Of a stretch of 64,000 nucleotides of DNA, positions 8,949 through 17,592 are shown piece after piece (position 1 is the stretch's first letter; each line of letters starts with the position of its first letter). The stretch lies in contig JADYYH010000024.1 in NCBI GenBank assembly GCA_020853775.1, positions 44,006 to 108,005 of the forward strand. Direction: 5' to 3'. Below the pieces are notes generated by a model, which worked only from the letters and a program-made list of their open reading frames with translations, did no database searches and was not told the DNA's origin. The position numbers and the translations under genes are program-made. The DNA is from Nitrospira sp. Its GTDB lineage: Bacteria; Nitrospirota; Nitrospiria; Nitrospirales; Nitrospiraceae.

Positions 8949-9389
8949 TTAGAACGTTTTGTATTCCAGCCATTTGCCGTTCAGCGTAATCTTGCAGCGG
9001 GCTTCACCCTGAGAGCCGGTCACTTTTTCCATGTCCAGAGTAAAATCGATGGCGCTCATGATCCCGTCGCCGAACATTTCATTCGCCATCTCCCGCAGGG
9101 AATCCCCATAGACACCGATGACTTCCATCAGTCGGTACTTGAACGGGTCCGTCAGATTCGGAAAATCCGCCCGGACAGGAAACGCGCTCAAGGCTGCCAC
9201 CTGTTCGTTGTTTAGCCCCAACAACTTCCCGACCTTCGCGGCATCCGCCGGGAGCAGGCGATGGTTCCCGTTCAAGGCCGCCGCCACGAACGTCGGATTC
9301 TTCCCGACCTTCTTGGCCACCTCGGCAATGGTCACTTTCTTCTTCAACCGTTGCGCCTTGATCGCCTTCCGCATCGATTCCTTCTCCAT
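8949..9389 (-). CDS. cynS: Cyanate hydratase (cyanase)
   Basis: The start at 9389 is supported by CAGGAGGAGCG upstream. The 146-residue protein matches cyanase over its whole length: an N-terminal helix-turn-helix-like domain (residues 1-75) and the highly conserved C-terminal catalytic domain (from about residue 80, FKYRLMEVIGVYGDSL, then MFGDGIMSAIDF). The catalytic triad known from E. coli cyanase maps to Arg86, Glu89 and Ser112, all present. It decomposes cyanate with bicarbonate to ammonia and CO2, giving both detoxification and a nitrogen source. It lies between the NirC channel and nirA. Confidence 0.95.
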   Translation of the reverse strand: MEKESMRKAIKAQRLKKKVTIAEVAKKVGKNPTFVAAALNGNHRLLPADAAKVGKLLGLNNEQVAALSAFPVRADFPNLTDPFKYRLMEVIGVYGDSLREMANEMFGDGIMSAIDFTLDMEKVTGSQGEARCKITLNGKWLEYKTF

Positions 9390-9442
9390 TCGCTCCTCCT
9401 GTGAATGATCCGCCCTTAATGACGAGCCCTTGCCACTCTGCC

Positions 9443-10273
9443 TCACGATCCTGCCACCACCGATGTGGCCGGTTGCGACACTGGAACTCTCGGAGCTTCT
9501 ACCACCCAATAGGGACTCACCATCCAGTACAGCCCACCGACAAACAATCCTCCGCCCACCAGGTTCCCCAGCACGACAAACAGCTGGTTGTACCAAAACG
9601 CCGCCCAGGTCACGGCCGCCTCATGCGGCAGAAACAGTGCCATACCCAACAAGGATTGATTCGCGATGCTGTGTTCGAACCCCGTGCCGATGAAGGCAAA
9701 CAGGCACCAAAAGATTAGCAGAATCTTCGCGGTATCATTGGTCGTCCGCCCGGTCATCCACACAGCCAGACAGATCAGCCAATTGCAAAGAATCCCCCGC
9801 ACGAACAACTCCCAGGCCGGAAGAGACATTTTCGCCGCCGCCGCTTTCTCGATCAGCTCCATGGCCGGGCCGTTCGCAAACACACCTGACTGGACGATCA
9901 ACCAGGCCAGCGCCAACGACCCGGCCAGATTTCCGATCCACGACCACGCATTGAGCTGAATGACTTGCGTCCAGGACAGACTTCTGGAAAGGCCCCCGAC
10001 GGCGCCGATCAAATTGTTGCCGGTGAACAACTCGGACCCCGCAAAAATCACCAGCGTCAGCGCAATACCGAACGAGACTCCCATGACGAGTTTCACGACC
10101 GGCGATCCGGCCGCCGCCAACGGACCGCCGACACTGAAGATCAATGCTATGCCAAAACCGAGATAGATGCCGGCTAAAGCCGACAAGATAAAATACCCAC
10201 CCGGCGCGTGCTCCAAAAACGACCACTTTCTTGCCGCCATGACTGCGATCCGCTCGTGATCCGCTGTGTGCAT
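9443..10273 (-). CDS. nirC: Formate/nitrite-family channel, probably nitrite (NirC)
   Basis: I place the start at the ATG at 10273 (AAGGGAG seven bases upstream); the open frame continues 19 codons further. The 276-residue protein has six hydrophobic segments and the FNT signatures FAGSELFTGNN, GILCNWLICLAVW and GFEHSIANQ, the last holding the central pore His. FNT channels carry formate, nitrite or related anions; location ahead of cynS and nirA argues for nitrite import (cyanate is also conceivable). A dedicated promoter and ANTAR-type attenuator leader precede it. It sits in the inner membrane. Confidence 0.85.
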   Translation of the reverse strand: MHTADHERIAVMAARKWSFLEHAPGGYFILSALAGIYLGFGIALIFSVGGPLAAAGSPVVKLVMGVSFGIALTLVIFAGSELFTGNNLIGAVGGLSRSLSWTQVIQLNAWSWIGNLAGSLALAWLIVQSGVFANGPAMELIEKAAAAKMSLPAWELFVRGILCNWLICLAVWMTGRTTNDTAKILLIFWCLFAFIGTGFEHSIANQSLLGMALFLPHEAAVTWAAFWYNQLFVVLGNLVGGGLFVGGLYWMVSPYWVVEAPRVPVSQPATSVVAGS

Positions 10274-10312
10274 GAGGCTCTCCCTTCGGTAGTCCATCAG
10301 CCAGTGCAACTC

Positions 10313-10361
10313 AAAAAAAGACGTCCTCATCCCCGCAGGGGGATGAGGACGTCTTTGTCCT
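10313..10361 (-). promoter_or_regulatory. Second attenuator before nirC: hexaloop hairpin overlapping terminator
   Basis: In the RNA, AGGACAAAGACGTCCT (plus positions 10346-10361) forms a 5-bp stem with loop AAAGAC, A at position 1 and G at 4. Its 3' arm is also the 5' arm of a very strong terminator (10320-10353, GACGTCCTCATCCCC with its complement) followed by seven U (10313-10319). A clean first hexaloop partner is not visible: upstream stems GCCGAC/GTCGGC and CGAGGG/CCCTCG have loops GCTGAA and AATCATG, which break the A1/G4 rule. This is therefore either a degenerate tandem ANTAR site or a plain terminator with one hexaloop. Confidence 0.6.
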
Positions 10362-10424
10362 GCTCAACGAGGGCATGATTCCCTCGCCGATTATGATGGG
10401 CCGACTTCAGCGTCGGCAGAAACG

Positions 10425-10463
10425 AAAAAGGCGTCCGCCACTCTTGAAAGAATGACGGACGCC
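10425..10463 (-). terminator. Attenuator terminator 1 in the nirC leader
   Basis: GGCGTCCG and CGGACGCC form an 8-bp stem, followed in the transcript by UUUUUCGUUU. The 5' arm is the 3' half of ANTAR hairpin 2, so the two folds exclude each other. Confidence 0.8.
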
Positions 10464-10515
10464 ATTGTCCGTGTACCGTATGTGGTGCAGGTTCGAGATC
10501 AGGCGTCGTTGCCTG
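10456..10515 (-). promoter_or_regulatory. ANTAR-type dual hexaloop RNA, nirC leader
   Basis: Hairpin 1 (10500-10515) is CAGGC-AACGAC-GCCTG and hairpin 2 (10456-10471) is CGGAC-AATGGC-GTCCG; loops are six bases with A at position 1 and G at position 4. The linker is 28 nt. Hairpin 2 shares its 3' arm with terminator 1. This is the established recognition pattern for ANTAR antiterminators such as EutV and NasR. It should control nirC-cynS-wHTH-nirA. Confidence 0.82.
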
Positions 10516-10534
10516 CTCTCACCCACGCACAGCA

Positions 10535-10563
10535 TGTATACCATCGCCCCCCGGATTCGTCAA
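10535..10563 (-). promoter_or_regulatory. Sigma70-type promoter for nirC
   Basis: TTGACG (10558-10563), a 17-base spacer and TATACA (10535-10540) with an upstream TGG giving an extended -10. It starts 25 bases beyond the glnA stop, so nirC has its own promoter; transcription should begin near 10528, about 12 bases before hairpin 1. Confidence 0.72.
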
Positions 10564-10588
10564 GCGCTCTCGACGAGGAGGCGGCAGC

Positions 10589-11998
10589 CTACACGTCATA
10601 ATACAGAAAAAACTCATACGGATGCGGCCGCAACCGCATGGTATCGACTTCCTTGGTCCGCTTGTACCCGATCCAGGCCTCGATGAGGTCCTCGCTGAAT
10701 ACTCCACCCTTGAGGAGGAACTGATGGTCCTTCTCCAGGTGGTTGAGCGCCTCGTCCAAGCTGCCCGGCATGGTGCGAATCTTGGCCGCTTCCTTGGCTT
10801 CGAGATCGTACAGATCCTTTTCCGCCGGCTCTCCCGGATTGATCTTATTCTCGATACCGTCCAGGCCCGCCATCAGCATAGCCGCAAAGGCCAGGTACGG
10901 GTTGGCGGCAGGATCCGGGAAGCGGACTTCAATCCGCTTCGCTTTCGGGCTCGGGGAGTACATCGGAATACGAATACCGGCCGACCGGTTGCGGCTCGAA
11001 TAGGCCAGCAAGACCGGCGCTTCAAAGCCCGGGGTCAACCGCTTGTACGAGTTGGTCGACGGGTTGGTGAATGCCGCCAACGCGGGTGCATGCTTCAGAA
11101 TGCCGCCGATGTAATGCAGGCACATCTGCGACACGCCGGCATATTCCTTCCCGGCAAACAGCGGCTTGCCGTCCTTCCAAATGCTCTGGTGGGTATGCAT
11201 ACCCGATCCGTTGTCGCCGAAAATCGGCTTGGGCATGAAAGTCACTGTCTTCCCATGGCGACGCGCGACGTTCTTGACGATGTATTTGAACATCATCATT
11301 TTGTCTGCCGTCCGTAACAGGCTGTCGAAGCGAATGTCGATTTCCGCCTGGCCCGCCGTCGCCACTTCGTGATGATGCTTTTCAGTGGCGATGCCTGCCT
11401 TTTCCATCTCGAGAATCATTTCGGTGCGGATATCCTGCTGCGTATCTGTCGGTGCCACTGGGAAGTAACCTTCCTTGTGGCGAATCTTTCCACCGAGATT
11501 GACCCCCTCCTGCCCCATATTCCACACGCCCTCATCGGAATCGATGTGGTAGTAGGCGCTGTGGTTCGTCTGATCGTAGCGGGCATGGTCGAAAATGAAG
11601 AATTCGGCTTCCGGCCCCCAGTACGAGGTGTCGCCGATCTTGGTGCTCTGGAGATATTTTTCCGCCTTTTGGGCAATGAACCGCGGATCGCGGTCATACA
11701 TTTCGCGCGTGATCGGATCGACCACATTGCCGATCAGGCTCAGTGTGGGCACGGAGCAAAAGGGATCCATGCAGGCGGTTGCCGGGTCCGGCACGAGCAG
11801 CATGTCGCTGTTGTTGATCGCCCTCCAGCCGCGAATCGACGACCCGTCGAGCCCGGATCCGTCCTTGAAGAGGCCCTCGGTCAGCTCACTGACAGGAATC
11901 GTAAAATGCTGCCAGGTGCCGATCAGGTCGACAAACTTCATGTCCACGACCTGGACCTTATTCTTCTTTGCAAAATCTAACACTTCACGAACGTTCAT
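10589..11998 (-). CDS. glnA: Glutamine synthetase type I
   Basis: A 469-residue GSI enzyme, the usual length, that makes glutamine from glutamate, ammonia and ATP. Visible signatures are the beta-grasp start ([19 protein letters not shown]), DGSSIRGW, the catalytic core ([22 protein letters not shown]) and the adenylylation loop [14 protein letters not shown], whose Tyr is the AMP target. That Tyr together with the GlnE-like gene at the left edge and GlnD/GlnB upstream gives a full adenylylation cascade in one window. It follows glnD by 49 bases and has an AAAGGAGGAGGGG ribosome site. Confidence 0.97.
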   Translation of the reverse strand: MNVREVLDFAKKNKVQVVDMKFVDLIGTWQHFTIPVSELTEGLFKDGSGLDGSSIRGWRAINNSDMLLVPDPATACMDPFCSVPTLSLIGNVVDPITREMYDRDPRFIAQKAEKYLQSTKIGDTSYWGPEAEFFIFDHARYDQTNHSAYYHIDSDEGVWNMGQEGVNLGGKIRHKEGYFPVAPTDTQQDIRTEMILEMEKAGIATEKHHHEVATAGQAEIDIRFDSLLRTADKMMMFKYIVKNVARRHGKTVTFMPKPIFGDNGSGMHTHQSIWKDGKPLFAGKEYAGVSQMCLHYIGGILKHAPALAAFTNPSTNSYKRLTPGFEAPVLLAYSSRNRSAGIRIPMYSPSPKAKRIEVRFPDPAANPYLAFAAMLMAGLDGIENKINPGEPAEKDLYDLEAKEAAKIRTMPGSLDEALNHLEKDHQFLLKGGVFSEDLIEAWIGYKRTKEVDTMRLRPHPYEFFLYYDV

Positions 11999-12047
11999 CC
12001 CCTCCTCCTTTCAACCGCCGATAAAAGAACCACCCACACGCTGTCGT

Positions 12048-14729
12048 TTATGCCGCATGAGCTCCGAGAAACAGTTCAATTTCGTTGAGAATCGACGCCC
12101 GGATCGTTTCGAGGCGACCAGCGTCTTCCACTTTCTTCCCGTCCATCCCCGTCACGTAAAACACGTCGGCCACTTGATCAAGCCGGGTGGAAATCCGGGA
12201 CGCATGCACCGACAAACCCAACTGAAAAATGGCGTTCGTGATAATGTACAGCAATCCTTGCCGATCATCCGCAAAAACATCAAGAATCGTAAACCGGTCG
12301 GAGGTCTCATTGTCGATGCGCACCTCGGATGGTTGCCGGTGAGCGGGCAATGACCGGCCCATGTTCAACCGTGCCCCGCGCCGCATCACCGAATCGATGG
12401 ACTGACGGCCGGTCAACACCTCCGTAATCATCGCCCCGATCGACTCGCATCGTTCCGCCGGCGGAGCGCCGTGATAATCGGGATCGGCGACCTGGAAGGT
12501 ATCGACGACCACGCCGTCTTTTCTGGTGACGATCTGCGCGTCCAGAATCTGCAATCCACCCGCCGCCATCACCCCCGCAATTTTCGAAAACAATCCCGGG
12601 ATCAGATCGTTATGCGCAATCACGGCATATTCACAGGTCCCCAATGGCGCGTTGAATTCCGTCTCCACGACCACGCCGCCATCCAGCAGGCGTCGAATGG
12701 CGCCCAGGTGATCGGCAATACGCCGCGGACTCGTACCGTACGCATAGCGCAGGGGAAACTGTTCGAGCTCCGAGCGGATCCAGGCCCTGTCGGCAGGGAA
12801 ATTACGATTCCCCTGCGACTGTCCCGCCACATCATCCGCGATGCGCGCCAGCCGTTGCGGCTCATCGGCCGTCTCCCGCTCGCCCGATACTTCCTGCATG
12901 GCTCGCAGGTACAGTTCAACCAGGAGCGACTCTTTCCATTTCGTCAGTACATCGGGGCCCACGGCCGCGATGTCGGCCGCGGTCAGGGCCAGCAACTTGC
13001 GCAACACTTCCGGCGTGCCGACTTCCCTCGCGAACGGCAACAACACTTTTTCATCATAGGGATCGCGCCGGAAGGCCGTGTGAGCCATCAACAGATGCCG
13101 ATGGACCAGCATGACGAGGGTGCGCGTGTCCGGTTCATCGAAGCCGAGACGCGCCGCCATTTCTTCCGCCAACCGCTTCCCGACTTCACTATGATCTTCC
13201 TCGTGGCCCTTCCCCAGGTCATGAAGGAGGAGCGCCAGGTGCAGCAGATCCTTGCGCTTGATCTCTCGATACACCTCGCCGAGGACACCCGTATGGTCGG
13301 CCAGGGTTTCGGCTTTCGCCACCGCGAGTAAGCTATGCTCGTCGACCGTGTACTTGTGGTACTGGTTAAATTGCATCAGTCCGCGGACGCGTGAGAAGGC
13401 CGGCACGAGTTTCTCTAGCAGATGCGCCCGATGCATGGCTTCCAACGTTCGCGCCGTGCCGGGTCCCGCGAGAATCGAGAGGAAGGTTCGGCCGGCCTCC
13501 GGCGTATGGAACTGTTCGATGGACAGCGTTTCCGCATGCCGGTGAATGTCTTCCAGGAGAGAGGGATCGATGCTCAGCTGCCGGGATCGAGCCACATTGA
13601 ACAGCGTGAGTAGCAACGTCGGCTGCACCAGGACTTGTGAACGCAACTCAACAGGGACGGTCAGCGCCTCACCATCGATCACGAAATATTGTTGAATGCG
13701 CGGAGACGGGAGCCATCGAACGAGCCGTTTCCACAAGGAGCGGCGGCGGCACCGTTCCACAAATCGCATCAAGGCGACGTGCAGCCCCATCGTATGCCGA
13801 TAGTATTGCTGCATGAATTGTTCAACGGCGAGCAAATGCGGACGATCGGTGAAACCGAGATGTTTCGCCAACCAGACCTGTTCGTCGAAGGTGAGAATTT
13901 CCTGCGCCATGCCGGCTCGAATATGGAGAAACGAACGGACGCGCAAGAGAAACTCTCTGGCTTCCTTGATCGAGCGATAGTCTGCTTGGGATAGAATCCC
14001 TCGGTCTGACAGTTCGCGAATGGTGGGCGCCTGAAATCGCGCGGATCCAATCCATTGCAGAAGATGCAAATCGCGCAGACCACCCTTGCTTTTCTTGACG
14101 TTCGGCTCAAGCAGGTAGACCGTCTCGCCGAACTTCTGGTACTCGCGCTGCCGTTCCGCCACCTTCTGTTCGAGATACCCGTCGAAGCCGCTCGACACCA
14201 CTTTGCGCACATAACGCGCGTGGAATTGCTGAAAGAGTTCGGGGCTGCCCGCCAGAAACCGGGCCTCCATCATAGACGTGCGAACGGTCAGATCAGCCAT
14301 ACCCAAATCGATACAGTCTTGAATGGTGCGCACGCTATGACCGACCTGAAACCCGATATCCCAGAGCGGATGCAGCACCTGCTTCACCAGCTCAGGGATT
14401 ACCTTGGCCGCATCCTGATGAAAGAGGAACATCAGATCGATATCGGAGTGCGGCGCCAATTCCCGCCGGCCGTAGCCTCCGATCGCCACCAGGCAACAAT
14501 GCTGGAACCCCGCAGTCGTGAGCGCCTCGCCGCCTGTTCGAGCCGCCATCCGGTACCGGCCGACAATGAGTCCGTCGACCAGATCCGTCGTGGCCGTCAC
14601 TACCTCATCACCCGAGGCGCCGGCCAGCAACCGCTCCTGAATCGCGTGGCGCTGTTCAGCCAGCAGCTGGGACACCACAAGAGGAGCCTCGTGCACCATA
14701 TGAGAGTCTGCGTCCAAGGCTTGCGACAT
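12048..14729 (-). CDS. glnD: Bifunctional PII uridylyltransferase/uridylyl-removing enzyme
   Basis: An 893-residue GlnD with all expected domains: nucleotidyltransferase (about residues 90-115, GGYGRRELAPHSDIDLMFLF, D-x-D intact), the GlnD helical region, an HD phosphohydrolase (about 490-510, LLLHDLGKGHEEDHS) and two C-terminal ACT domains (near 700-760 and 815-875). It senses glutamine and attaches or removes UMP on PII. It begins two bases after the glnB stop, so the two are surely co-translated. Length and motifs are typical; nothing looks degraded. Confidence 0.96.
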   Translation of the reverse strand: MSQALDADSHMVHEAPLVVSQLLAEQRHAIQERLLAGASGDEVVTATTDLVDGLIVGRYRMAARTGGEALTTAGFQHCCLVAIGGYGRRELAPHSDIDLMFLFHQDAAKVIPELVKQVLHPLWDIGFQVGHSVRTIQDCIDLGMADLTVRTSMMEARFLAGSPELFQQFHARYVRKVVSSGFDGYLEQKVAERQREYQKFGETVYLLEPNVKKSKGGLRDLHLLQWIGSARFQAPTIRELSDRGILSQADYRSIKEAREFLLRVRSFLHIRAGMAQEILTFDEQVWLAKHLGFTDRPHLLAVEQFMQQYYRHTMGLHVALMRFVERCRRRSLWKRLVRWLPSPRIQQYFVIDGEALTVPVELRSQVLVQPTLLLTLFNVARSRQLSIDPSLLEDIHRHAETLSIEQFHTPEAGRTFLSILAGPGTARTLEAMHRAHLLEKLVPAFSRVRGLMQFNQYHKYTVDEHSLLAVAKAETLADHTGVLGEVYREIKRKDLLHLALLLHDLGKGHEEDHSEVGKRLAEEMAARLGFDEPDTRTLVMLVHRHLLMAHTAFRRDPYDEKVLLPFAREVGTPEVLRKLLALTAADIAAVGPDVLTKWKESLLVELYLRAMQEVSGERETADEPQRLARIADDVAGQSQGNRNFPADRAWIRSELEQFPLRYAYGTSPRRIADHLGAIRRLLDGGVVVETEFNAPLGTCEYAVIAHNDLIPGLFSKIAGVMAAGGLQILDAQIVTRKDGVVVDTFQVADPDYHGAPPAERCESIGAMITEVLTGRQSIDSVMRRGARLNMGRSLPAHRQPSEVRIDNETSDRFTILDVFADDRQGLLYIITNAIFQLGLSVHASRISTRLDQVADVFYVTGMDGKKVEDAGRLETIRASILNEIELFLGAHAA

Positions 14730-14731
14730 AC

Positions 14732-15153
<422 letters not shown>

Positions 15154-15172
15154 CTGCTGATCGCCTTCTGAC

Positions 15173-16501
15173 TCATGAGTACGCACGTTCGTTATGTTGA
15201 CTCAAATCCAGACCGGTCGCTTCCTCTTCGGGCGAGACCCGCAGTCCCGTCATCGCATCGACGAATTTGAGGATGGCAAAGGTACCGACCAACGAGAAGA
15301 CCGTCGTGACCACCACGACCAGGAGTTGGACGCCGAACAAACCGGGATTACCGAAGAAGAGCCCATCGGCGCCTCCGGGATTGACGACCTTGCTGGCGCA
15401 GAGCCCCGTCGCCAGCACTCCGATCACCCCCCCGACTCCGTGGATTCCCACGACGTCAAGCGAGTCATCATAGCCGAATCGCCCTTTCCAGACAATCGCC
15501 GCGTAGCAGGACATGCCGGCCACCAGGCCGATGAGGATGGCCCACAGGGGGCTGATATATCCCGCCGCAGGCGTCACCGTCGCCAGGCCGGCCACCGCGC
15601 CGCTGGCCACGCCCAGTACCGTCGGTTTCCCGCGATGCATCCATTCCGAGCCGCACCAGGAAATGGCCCCCATGCAGGCGGCCGCATGGGTCGCCAGAAT
15701 GGCCGACACCGCCACGCCGTTCGCCCCGAGCGCGCTTCCCCCGTTGAACCCGAACCACCCGAACCACAAAAATCCGGTCCCGAGCAGGGTCATCGGCAAA
15801 TTGTGGGGCGCCATATAATCCGTGCCATAGCCCCGACGCTTGCCCAGCACAATCGCGCAGATCAATGCCGACGCGCCGGAGCTGATGTGAATCACCGCGC
15901 CGCCGGCAAAATCTAACGCGCCCAGCTGAGCCAACCATCCGCCGCCCCAAATCCAATGCGCCAACGGCACATAGACGAGCACCGACCACATGGCGGCGAA
16001 CAACACGACCGACGTGAACCGTTTGCGCTCAGCAAAAGCGCCGGTGATCAGCGCCGGCGCAATGGCGGCAAACATTAATTGGAACAACACAAAGGCTTGG
16101 TGAGGGATCGTCGGAGCGTAGACCGCGTGCGGCTGGCTCCCCACTCCACTGAGGCCGATCCAGTCCAGCCCTCCGATCACCCCGCCTTTATCCGGTCCGA
16201 ACGCGAGGCTATAGCCGAACAGAATCCATAACAGGCTGACCACGCTGAGGATCATGATGCTCTGCATGATCGTCCCCAGCACATTCTTGGTGCGCACGAG
16301 CCCTCCATAAAACAGGGCAAGACCCGGCATCAGCATGGCCAGCACGAACGCCGACGAAACCAGAACCCATGCCGTATCGCCGCTATCGGCTTTGAGCGGC
16401 GCATTCTCCGCCCAGGCGTGCTCAGCCCCGAATCCCACTGTCCAGGTGAGTATCCCTGTCAGACTCACGATGAACGTTTTCCACTGTGCCGATGCCTTCA
16501 C
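15173..16501 (-). CDS. amtB: Ammonium channel
   Basis: A 442-residue Amt protein starting at GTG with GGAGG six bases upstream. After a cleavable-looking leader (to AEHAWAEN) it has eleven hydrophobic segments. Key residues of the channel are present: the ammonium-site Asp in LDFAGGAVIHISSG and the twin His in MAPHNLPM and VGIHGVGG. It sits in the inner membrane and is expected to be closed by GlnB, encoded next. It follows a putative outer-membrane protein gene by 77 bases. Confidence 0.96.
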   Translation of the reverse strand: MKASAQWKTFIVSLTGILTWTVGFGAEHAWAENAPLKADSGDTAWVLVSSAFVLAMLMPGLALFYGGLVRTKNVLGTIMQSIMILSVVSLLWILFGYSLAFGPDKGGVIGGLDWIGLSGVGSQPHAVYAPTIPHQAFVLFQLMFAAIAPALITGAFAERKRFTSVVLFAAMWSVLVYVPLAHWIWGGGWLAQLGALDFAGGAVIHISSGASALICAIVLGKRRGYGTDYMAPHNLPMTLLGTGFLWFGWFGFNGGSALGANGVAVSAILATHAAACMGAISWCGSEWMHRGKPTVLGVASGAVAGLATVTPAAGYISPLWAILIGLVAGMSCYAAIVWKGRFGYDDSLDVVGIHGVGGVIGVLATGLCASKVVNPGGADGLFFGNPGLFGVQLLVVVVTTVFSLVGTFAILKFVDAMTGLRVSPEEEATGLDLSQHNERAYS

Positions 16502-16511
16502 GCTGTCCTCC

Positions 16512-16575
16512 TTCGGCTACGCTGCCTGCCAAGAGGCCTCCTCCTTCACCGTGCTCAGGAGGAGGCCCAGGCAGA
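16512..16575 (-). promoter_or_regulatory. Strong hairpin in the omp-amtB gap
   Basis: In the transcript GGCCTCCTCC pairs with GGAGGAGGCC, with GCCTG/CAGGC extending it. No U-run follows. It nearly fills the 77-base gap and includes an SD-like GGAGG; it may shape differential expression of omp and amtB. Confidence 0.45.
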
Positions 16576-16578
16576 AAC

Positions 16579-17457
16579 TTAAAACGTCTTCGTGAACTTC
16601 AGCTTATAAAAATCCTGATTGTCTGTCAGATCTTTCCCTGCCGTGAACCGGAAGGCCATGTTCCCCGGCAACTTCATTTCGACGTACGGGCCGATCCAAC
16701 GATAATAATCCTGAGCCGCTCCCGGCGCGCTGCTGTCACGCGTCGTCAACAAGTGCTCATAATGAGCACCCAGAGACCACATGCTGTTCATACGCACACC
16801 GGCGCTCACCCAATAGTGTAGGAAGTCCCAGGTTCCCCGGCCGCCGGTCTGACTGGTCCCCAGGCAATTCGTATCCACCAACCCGCTACAGCCCGTCGCC
16901 CCTCCGCCACCGCTGCCGCCCTCGCTGCGGATCGCCTTGTAGTAGCCCAGGTAGAACTCGCCTTCGAAACGATTGTCGATGTAGTTCGCGATGATGTTCG
17001 GCACCGCGCCTTCAAAGGCCGTCGTGCGCTCATTGACGCTACCGCCGCCGTTTGGAAAAAACCCGCCGCGGGACGACAACAAGCTGCCATGCACAAACCC
17101 GATCATCGGCGTGACGGATAGGCGTTTTTCCAGGAACGTGAAATTGAGTCCCACGTCCGTTTCCAGCCAGGGCGCGTTATCGTGCACACCTATGCCATTG
17201 ATCATGGTCCAATAGGTGAAGTTAAAGGCAAGTGCGACGTTATCGGTCAGACCGTAGGTGCCGTAAATGGATGGATTGAATCCGAAAAAACTGTCGGCCT
17301 GCATCGCCATCGTCACCGACACGGGGTGCTTGGTGGTGTCCATCAAGTCGTCTGTCGTCGCAGCCTGCGCCTCGACCAGCGCGCCTCCTCCACCGCCTGC
17401 CATCAATGCGAACCCCAACACCCATGCCCGTGCCTTTCGCCCTACCAAGATATTCAT
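16579..17457 (-). CDS. Probable outer-membrane beta-barrel protein of the amtB operon
   Basis: The start at 17457 follows GGAGGCGTC; the open frame goes 17 codons further. The 292-residue product has a signal peptide (RARAW.. to VEAQA) and a mature part rich in alternating hydrophobic strands with aromatic girdles, ending in Phe (LKFTKTF), as outer-membrane barrels do. A Gly/Ser-rich insert near residue 185 (GGSGGGG) may be a surface loop. I do not recognise the family. Placement between nadE and amtB and under a candidate ANTAR leader suggests a route for ammonium or another small nitrogen compound across the outer membrane, which is inference. Confidence 0.65.
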   Translation of the reverse strand: MNILVGRKARAWVLGFALMAGGGGGALVEAQAATTDDLMDTTKHPVSVTMAMQADSFFGFNPSIYGTYGLTDNVALAFNFTYWTMINGIGVHDNAPWLETDVGLNFTFLEKRLSVTPMIGFVHGSLLSSRGGFFPNGGGSVNERTTAFEGAVPNIIANYIDNRFEGEFYLGYYKAIRSEGGSGGGGATGCSGLVDTNCLGTSQTGGRGTWDFLHYWVSAGVRMNSMWSLGAHYEHLLTTRDSSAPGAAQDYYRWIGPYVEMKLPGNMAFRFTAGKDLTDNQDFYKLKFTKTF

Positions 17458-17496
17458 GACGCCTCCAAAGAGAGAAGAAGTAAAAGTGCCCGCACC

Positions 17497-17518
17497 AAAA
17501 ACCGTCATGCCCGACGAT
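17497..17518 (-). terminator. Short terminator-like hairpin in the omp leader
   Basis: ATCGTC-GGGCAT-GACGGT (6 bp with one G-U) followed by UUUU. It lies 18 bases past ANTAR hairpin 2. An outer helix GCGCCA/TGGTGC would involve the 3' arm of hairpin 2. Weaker than the attenuators at the other leaders. Confidence 0.45.
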
Positions 17519-17535
17519 CTCTGAGCCCCGTCTCT

Positions 17536-17577
17536 CTGGCGCCATTGCCAGTGTTGCTGACCGACGTCGTTGTCGGT
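17536..17577 (-). promoter_or_regulatory. ANTAR-type dual hexaloop RNA, omp-amtB-glnBDA leader
   Basis: Hairpin 1 (17560-17577) is ACCGAC-AACGAC-GTCGGT and hairpin 2 (17536-17551) is CTGGC-AATGGC-GCCAG. Both loops obey A1/G4, and the loop sequences are identical to those of the nirC leader. The linker is only 8 nt. I see no clear promoter just upstream (it lies at the nadE 3' end), so it may act on read-through from nadE. The overlapping terminator is less convincing than elsewhere. Confidence 0.68.
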
Positions 17578-17592
17578 CGGAATACGCGCTGC

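Noticed and set aside
10354..10424. Hairpins GCCGAC/GTCGGC and CGAGGG/CCCTCG as hairpin 1 of the second nirC attenuator
   Set aside because: Their loops (GCTGAA and the seven-base AATCATG) break the A1/G4 six-base rule, so I do not claim them as ANTAR hairpins.
10313..10563. Glutamine riboswitch upstream of nirC
   Set aside because: Position after glnA made this plausible, but the elements are independent small hairpins with A1/G4 hexaloops and mutually exclusive terminators, which fits ANTAR targets; I could not see a glnA-riboswitch core.
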